From Agarivorans aestuarii (lineage in GTDB: Bacteria > Pseudomonadota > Gammaproteobacteria > Enterobacterales > Celerinatantimonadaceae): DNA of 64,000 bases. Position 1 is the first letter of the stretch; each line of letters begins with the position of its first letter. Positions 60,487 to 64,000 of this stretch are shown piece after piece. The translations under genes were made by a program, and so were the position numbers. The notes under the pieces are model-generated. The model was not told the origin of the DNA. It saw nothing but the letters and a program-made list of their open reading frames with translations, and ran no database searches. The stretch lies in assembly GCF_019670125.1 (NCBI RefSeq), contig NZ_AP023033.1:938501-1002500 (forward strand). Reading direction: 5' to 3'.

Positions 60487-62490
60487 ATGCAAAATTCAAC
60501 TAAATTAGTGTTTCGCACTACTTTGTGCGCTGCGGCAGTGAGCGCACTACTTAGTGCTTGTAACAGTGATAGCAATAATGACCAAGATACTTCAAGCCCA
60601 ATTGTACCGGCACCGCTGTCTATTGGTCTGTTACCTGATACCCAAGGCAATGGTTGGGAAGTCGCGCAACACCCCATGGAAGCAGTGTTGGCTAAGCACC
60701 AAGCACATGGCGTTGATTTGGTTATTCCGGTAGGTGATTTAACCAATCACGGTTCAACCAAAGAATGGGCAGAGTGGCGGGAGGTTGCTGAGAAGTACCG
60801 TGAAGCTGGCATGGAGTTTTTGCCAGTAATGGGCAATCACGAAACCAGCTGGGCTTACACGGTAGAATGGATTGAAAACATGCGTCACTACATTCCTGAA
60901 GACGCTGTTCACATGCCTAGTGCCGAGTGGCTTAACTATTACATTATTCGTGAAAATGTATTGGTGATTGGCCTTGCTTATTACAACCTACCGATCGCTT
61001 TTGGTTGGATTAAAGATGTAGTTGCAGAACATGAAGGTAAGTTTGAACATGTGGTAATTGCCAGCCACGATGGCTTGATTGGCGCTAAGTATGGGCAAAC
61101 CCGTGAGCAAATTGTACAGGGCACTAAAGATGACAATCGCCTGTTTGATATTCATAAAGAGATCCGAGAGTTATTTACAGAAAAAGATGTAATTTGGGTG
61201 CAAGGACACGAGCACATGTATCAGCGCTCGCAAGTGCATGCGAGGGTATTAGGCTCTAATGATCCAGGTGGGCGCAATGCCGAACCGTTGGCATCTACCC
61301 CTAGTGGTGGTAATTACCGTATGCCATCTTATACCCAAATTGTCAGTGGCAATGCTTCTTACAAGGGTTATGAATACCGTTATGGCGAACGCGAGCTTAT
61401 TCAAGATGTTATTCAACACAAAATGGATAGCATGAGCAATGGCTCGGAGCACTACGATGCCAACGCCGCAATGTTACATTTTGACGGTTCAAGAGTAAAT
61501 TACCGTGCTTACTCGGCGCCTCATACCATTAAGGCCAACAGTGATGGCCCTAAAGAATTGCTTGAGCCTAATTGGACCTTAATGGACAGCTTTAGCCGCA
61601 GCTCTAACCGTTGTGAGTCATTGATCTATCCAAACTCGATACCCGATGATCAGCGCCCAATTCTTAACCATATTGTTGAATACAAAACCGCCTCCTGTGT
61701 GGCTGATGACCAAAGTACGGCCAAGCTGTTAGGCGGCACAAATAATACCTTTAACCGGGTAGACACCACCGAACGAACCATGGGGTATACGGCAGGCTTT
61801 AACCGCGCCGAAACCATGAACGACATGATGCGTTTAAGCTACCAGTTCTTATTTACCAAGCATTCTTCTTGGGATGTAAATTTAAATGGTAATAACCGAG
61901 TAGTGCCTAATTACGATTCGATTCAACCTGATGAGTCTGGTGCAGAAACTGGCCATGTAGTGCTACCTGCCACCACCATCGACATGAAAAAACACCTCAC
62001 CTTGAGTTGGATGCCGAAAGAGGCCGCTACAGTTTCTGAGGTGTTGCTAGTGAGTGGTACCCAAGTGCATGGTGGAGTTTATCAAAATGCCTACGGCGGA
62101 GAAGTTGATATTCGCACCATAGCCGGCCAGCCTGGCTCGCAACCCGATGGAACGGCCAAACAACCGGTGGTCGATTTACCAAGTTATGCAACTCAAGCTT
62201 GGGATGTAGAACAGATCATTGCTGATCCATATGGCATTGAGTTCACCACCGAGAACTTGGCGCAGGCAGAGAACTTAAACCTTGCTTGGAAAGCCAACGG
62301 TGAATGGCAAGCGGTAGCGGCATCTGAGTGTGTGTTTGATTTGCCATGGGATGAAGACTACTTAACTAACCCTCCGGCACGTATTACCAGCTGTAGTGAC
62401 CAACCCCTAGTTGGCTACGACAGCCAATATGGTGGACGCTGGTGGATGATTGCCCAGCAAGATGTAGAGTTAGCCTTAATTAATAAATAG
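60487..62490 (+). CDS. Calcineurin-like metallophosphatase lipoprotein
   Basis: The 667-residue product has a lipoprotein signal (AAVSALLSACN). A metallophosphatase domain follows: SIGLLPDTQG (D), VIPVGDLTNHG (GD), LPVMGNHETSW (GNHE), IASHDGLIG (H) and VWVQGHEHMYQR (GHEH), that is the complete set of metal ligands in order. The second half (about 400-667) is beta-rich with no named domain I recognise. It should act at the outer or inner membrane surface. The substrate may be a phosphoester; not shown. Confidence 0.8.
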   Translation: MQNSTKLVFRTTLCAAAVSALLSACNSDSNNDQDTSSPIVPAPLSIGLLPDTQGNGWEVAQHPMEAVLAKHQAHGVDLVIPVGDLTNHGSTKEWAEWREVAEKYREAGMEFLPVMGNHETSWAYTVEWIENMRHYIPEDAVHMPSAEWLNYYIIRENVLVIGLAYYNLPIAFGWIKDVVAEHEGKFEHVVIASHDGLIGAKYGQTREQIVQGTKDDNRLFDIHKEIRELFTEKDVIWVQGHEHMYQRSQVHARVLGSNDPGGRNAEPLASTPSGGNYRMPSYTQIVSGNASYKGYEYRYGERELIQDVIQHKMDSMSNGSEHYDANAAMLHFDGSRVNYRAYSAPHTIKANSDGPKELLEPNWTLMDSFSRSSNRCESLIYPNSIPDDQRPILNHIVEYKTASCVADDQSTAKLLGGTNNTFNRVDTTERTMGYTAGFNRAETMNDMMRLSYQFLFTKHSSWDVNLNGNNRVVPNYDSIQPDESGAETGHVVLPATTIDMKKHLTLSWMPKEAATVSEVLLVSGTQVHGGVYQNAYGGEVDIRTIAGQPGSQPDGTAKQPVVDLPSYATQAWDVEQIIADPYGIEFTTENLAQAENLNLAWKANGEWQAVAASECVFDLPWDEDYLTNPPARITSCSDQPLVGYDSQYGGRWWMIAQQDVELALINK

Positions 62491-62558
62491 GCATTAGCCA
62501 CGGGGTGCTAATGGCGTGGCCCCGTGGCTTAATTCAACAGTTTTAATGAGGAAGTGTA

Positions 62559-63611
62559 GTGATTTTTAAAGCTTTAAAAAGAGTTAAAACCTCGGCTCTG
62601 GCGCTGTGTATTTTAGCTGGCCTAATAGGGTTTAATGCTCAAGCAGAAAACATTGATTACTTAAGTGCAATAAACAGTGACCTTAATGCTAGCCCTTTAA
62701 CCTTTGCTAAAGGTGAACTTCGTTGGGCAAAGGTTGGAGATTTACGCCCAACCCAAGCTTTGATTGGCTATGACCAAGTAAATTATAAACTTGGCCGCTA
62801 CCAAGCCGAGCCCAAAAAGATGTATGAAGAAATTTGTGAGTCTTACGGTGCTGGTGAAAAAAAGGTTAAGTGGAGCGAGCAGTCTTCTCCATTAAAGCCG
62901 GGAAGCTTTAACTGCCCCTTGGCAATTGGTAGTGAAACTGCAGAGATGAAAACCGCCATGGTAGGACCCGATGGTCATTTATATTTAACCGACGGCCATC
63001 ATACCTTCTCGACTTTTATCGATATGGAGAATGGTGGGGCACAAATGCCGGTGCTGATTAAAATTCAAGATAATTGGTCAGCGGGAGAAAGTGATTCCAT
63101 CGAGCAAGCTATGTCGCAGTTTTGGCAGCGCTTGGCACAAACTAACAATAGCTGGCAATTTACCGCCAGTGGCGAAGCCATTTCTTATTTAAACATGCCG
63201 ACTACACTCGGGCAGGATTCTTTAGCCAACCAAGCTTTTAGAGCCTTAGTTTATTTCGCGCGTGATATTAGCTGGGTGAAAAAGCAGGCCGAAGCGATTA
63301 ACTTTTTAGAGTTTCATTGGGGTTATGAGCTAGCTAAAAGCATCTCTGTAGATGAACAACGCTTAGTTGAGCAGGCATACTATTTAAGCAAAATAGAAGA
63401 AGTTGCTAAGCAAATGCTAGCGTATGCGCCAGAGCAAGCTATTGCCAGCAGCGGCAGAAGCGCTAAGCAGCTAGGGCAAAAGGCGGCTTGGGACAATAAC
63501 AGTGATAAAACTCTACAGCAGCTGGTTTGCGGCTCGAAAAAAGGCCGCTTAGGTAAGTTAGGTTTTGCCTTAAGTTATAAGCAACCGGGTGTAAGCTTGG
63601 AGTGTAATTAA
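62559..63611 (+). CDS. Secreted ParB-like (ParBc_2) protein
   Basis: The 350-residue product has a signal peptide (TSALALCILAGLIGFNAQA) and a ParB-like fold of the PF08857 kind: LRWAKVGDLRPTQALIGYDQVNYKL, then MVGPDGHLYLTDGHHTFSTFI. The DGHHT block is typical. The start is a GTG after GAGGAAG. It lies 68 bases after the phosphatase and is likely co-transcribed. Secreted ParB-like proteins have no settled function, so a nuclease or nucleotide-binding role is only a family guess. Confidence 0.75.
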   Translation: MIFKALKRVKTSALALCILAGLIGFNAQAENIDYLSAINSDLNASPLTFAKGELRWAKVGDLRPTQALIGYDQVNYKLGRYQAEPKKMYEEICESYGAGEKKVKWSEQSSPLKPGSFNCPLAIGSETAEMKTAMVGPDGHLYLTDGHHTFSTFIDMENGGAQMPVLIKIQDNWSAGESDSIEQAMSQFWQRLAQTNNSWQFTASGEAISYLNMPTTLGQDSLANQAFRALVYFARDISWVKKQAEAINFLEFHWGYELAKSISVDEQRLVEQAYYLSKIEEVAKQMLAYAPEQAIASSGRSAKQLGQKAAWDNNSDKTLQQLVCGSKKGRLGKLGFALSYKQPGVSLECN

Positions 63612-63686
63612 GCTTTAACAAGGTGAGCTAAGTCCTTAGTTCCTCATAAGTCCAAGCAAAAGCATAATTAATGTTATTAACAAAAA

Positions 63687-63716
63687 TCTAGCAACGCCCA
63701 TGTTGCTGGATTTTTT
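63687..63716 (+). terminator. Terminator after the ParB-like gene
   Basis: AGCAAC and GTTGCT pair around GCCCAT, followed by a T run. It ends the phosphatase / ParB-like unit. Confidence 0.65.
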
Positions 63717-63863
63717 AGTTTTGTCATATGGTTTGATTTATCAATAGCTGGTTCACAAACTCAATACTATTTTATATATATATGTTTTTTATATGATTTA
63801 ATGCGCCTGCAAGTTTGCTATTAAAAATCCAATAAAGGATTAGTTGTACAGCTAAGGGAAGAG

Positions 63864-64000
63864 ATGAAAAAAGTAAGTTTATTGGCTTTATTGTTTTGCG
63901 CAGCAATAAATCCTCTACAAGCAGAAGAACAAAGCGCAGTAGAGCAACAAAACTATTTCTGGCTAGAGCCGGGAATGTCTTATGGAAACCCTAGTGTTAA
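63864..64000 (+). CDS. Secreted protein, 5' part (runs off the right edge)
   Basis: An ATG after AAGGGAAG opens a frame that stays open to the end of the window. The first 45 residues begin with a signal peptide (KKVSLLALLFCAAINPLQAEE) and continue EQSAVEQQNYFWLEPGMSYG. It is too short to name. Confidence 0.6.
   Translation, partial: MKKVSLLALLFCAAINPLQAEEQSAVEQQNYFWLEPGMSYGNPSV

Overview
The window looks like a chromosome segment of a marine gammaproteobacterium of the Alteromonadales, most like Agarivorans or a close relative. This is inferred from conserved gene order (zapA with 6S RNA, ygfB-pepP-ubiH-ubiI-gcvTHP, betIBA), from marine traits (choline to glycine betaine, sulfatase, cryptochrome DASH, a PEP-CTERM-like protein) and from codon use; no database was searched. 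No tRNA, rRNA, insertion sequence or CRISPR array was recognised.

Layout. 1-678: a 5' part of an outer-membrane protein gene. 1104-4472: an orphan polymorphic toxin (probably a type VI secretion effector) followed by two paralogous immunity genes. 4727-5408: zapA and 6S RNA on the minus strand, with the 3' part of 6S RNA carried in a 71-bp tandem repeat. 5572-18630: a housekeeping block with a PilZ protein, ygfB, pepP, ubiH, ubiI, a small cluster (secreted serine hydrolase, PagL-like lipid A deacylase, XRE regulator) and the glycine cleavage operon gcvT-gcvH-gcvP. 18721-21010: an accessory island between gcvP and dgt, bounded by inverted copies of a short repeat. It holds a retron-like system: a structured RNA, a 69-aa one-membrane-segment protein, a retron reverse transcriptase with LLDD in place of YADD, and a cold-shock-domain protein. 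21038-24118: dgt and an rhlE helicase gene broken by an in-frame amber codon. 24332-26112: a second effector island with a probable pore-forming toxin and two paralogous small membrane immunity proteins. 26326-30156: betI-betB-betA. 30311-31707: arsR-acr3.

31732-64000 is a mosaic of metabolic and stress genes: LysR with ygiD and a glutathionyl-hydroquinone reductase, a cytoplasmic GH30 glycosidase, yghU, a PEP-CTERM-like protein, an MFS transporter whose natural start is followed by a stop codon, a DUF3179 protein, a 5'-nucleotidase lipoprotein, cry-DASH, Nudix, a CAP-domain lipoprotein, a haloacid dehalogenase, an acetyltransferase, a sulfatase, an arsR/arsP-like divergent pair, a ferric-reductase-like protein, an MDR oxidoreductase, a TDT transporter, a cupredoxin / GGDEF-EAL / outer-membrane operon, a phosphatase lipoprotein with a ParB-like neighbour, and a truncated secreted protein at the right edge.

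The most notable items are the retron-like island, the two effector islands that each carry duplicated immunity genes without secretion machinery in view, the tandem duplication of the 6S RNA 3' end, and two apparent nonsense mutations (rhlE and the MFS transporter).
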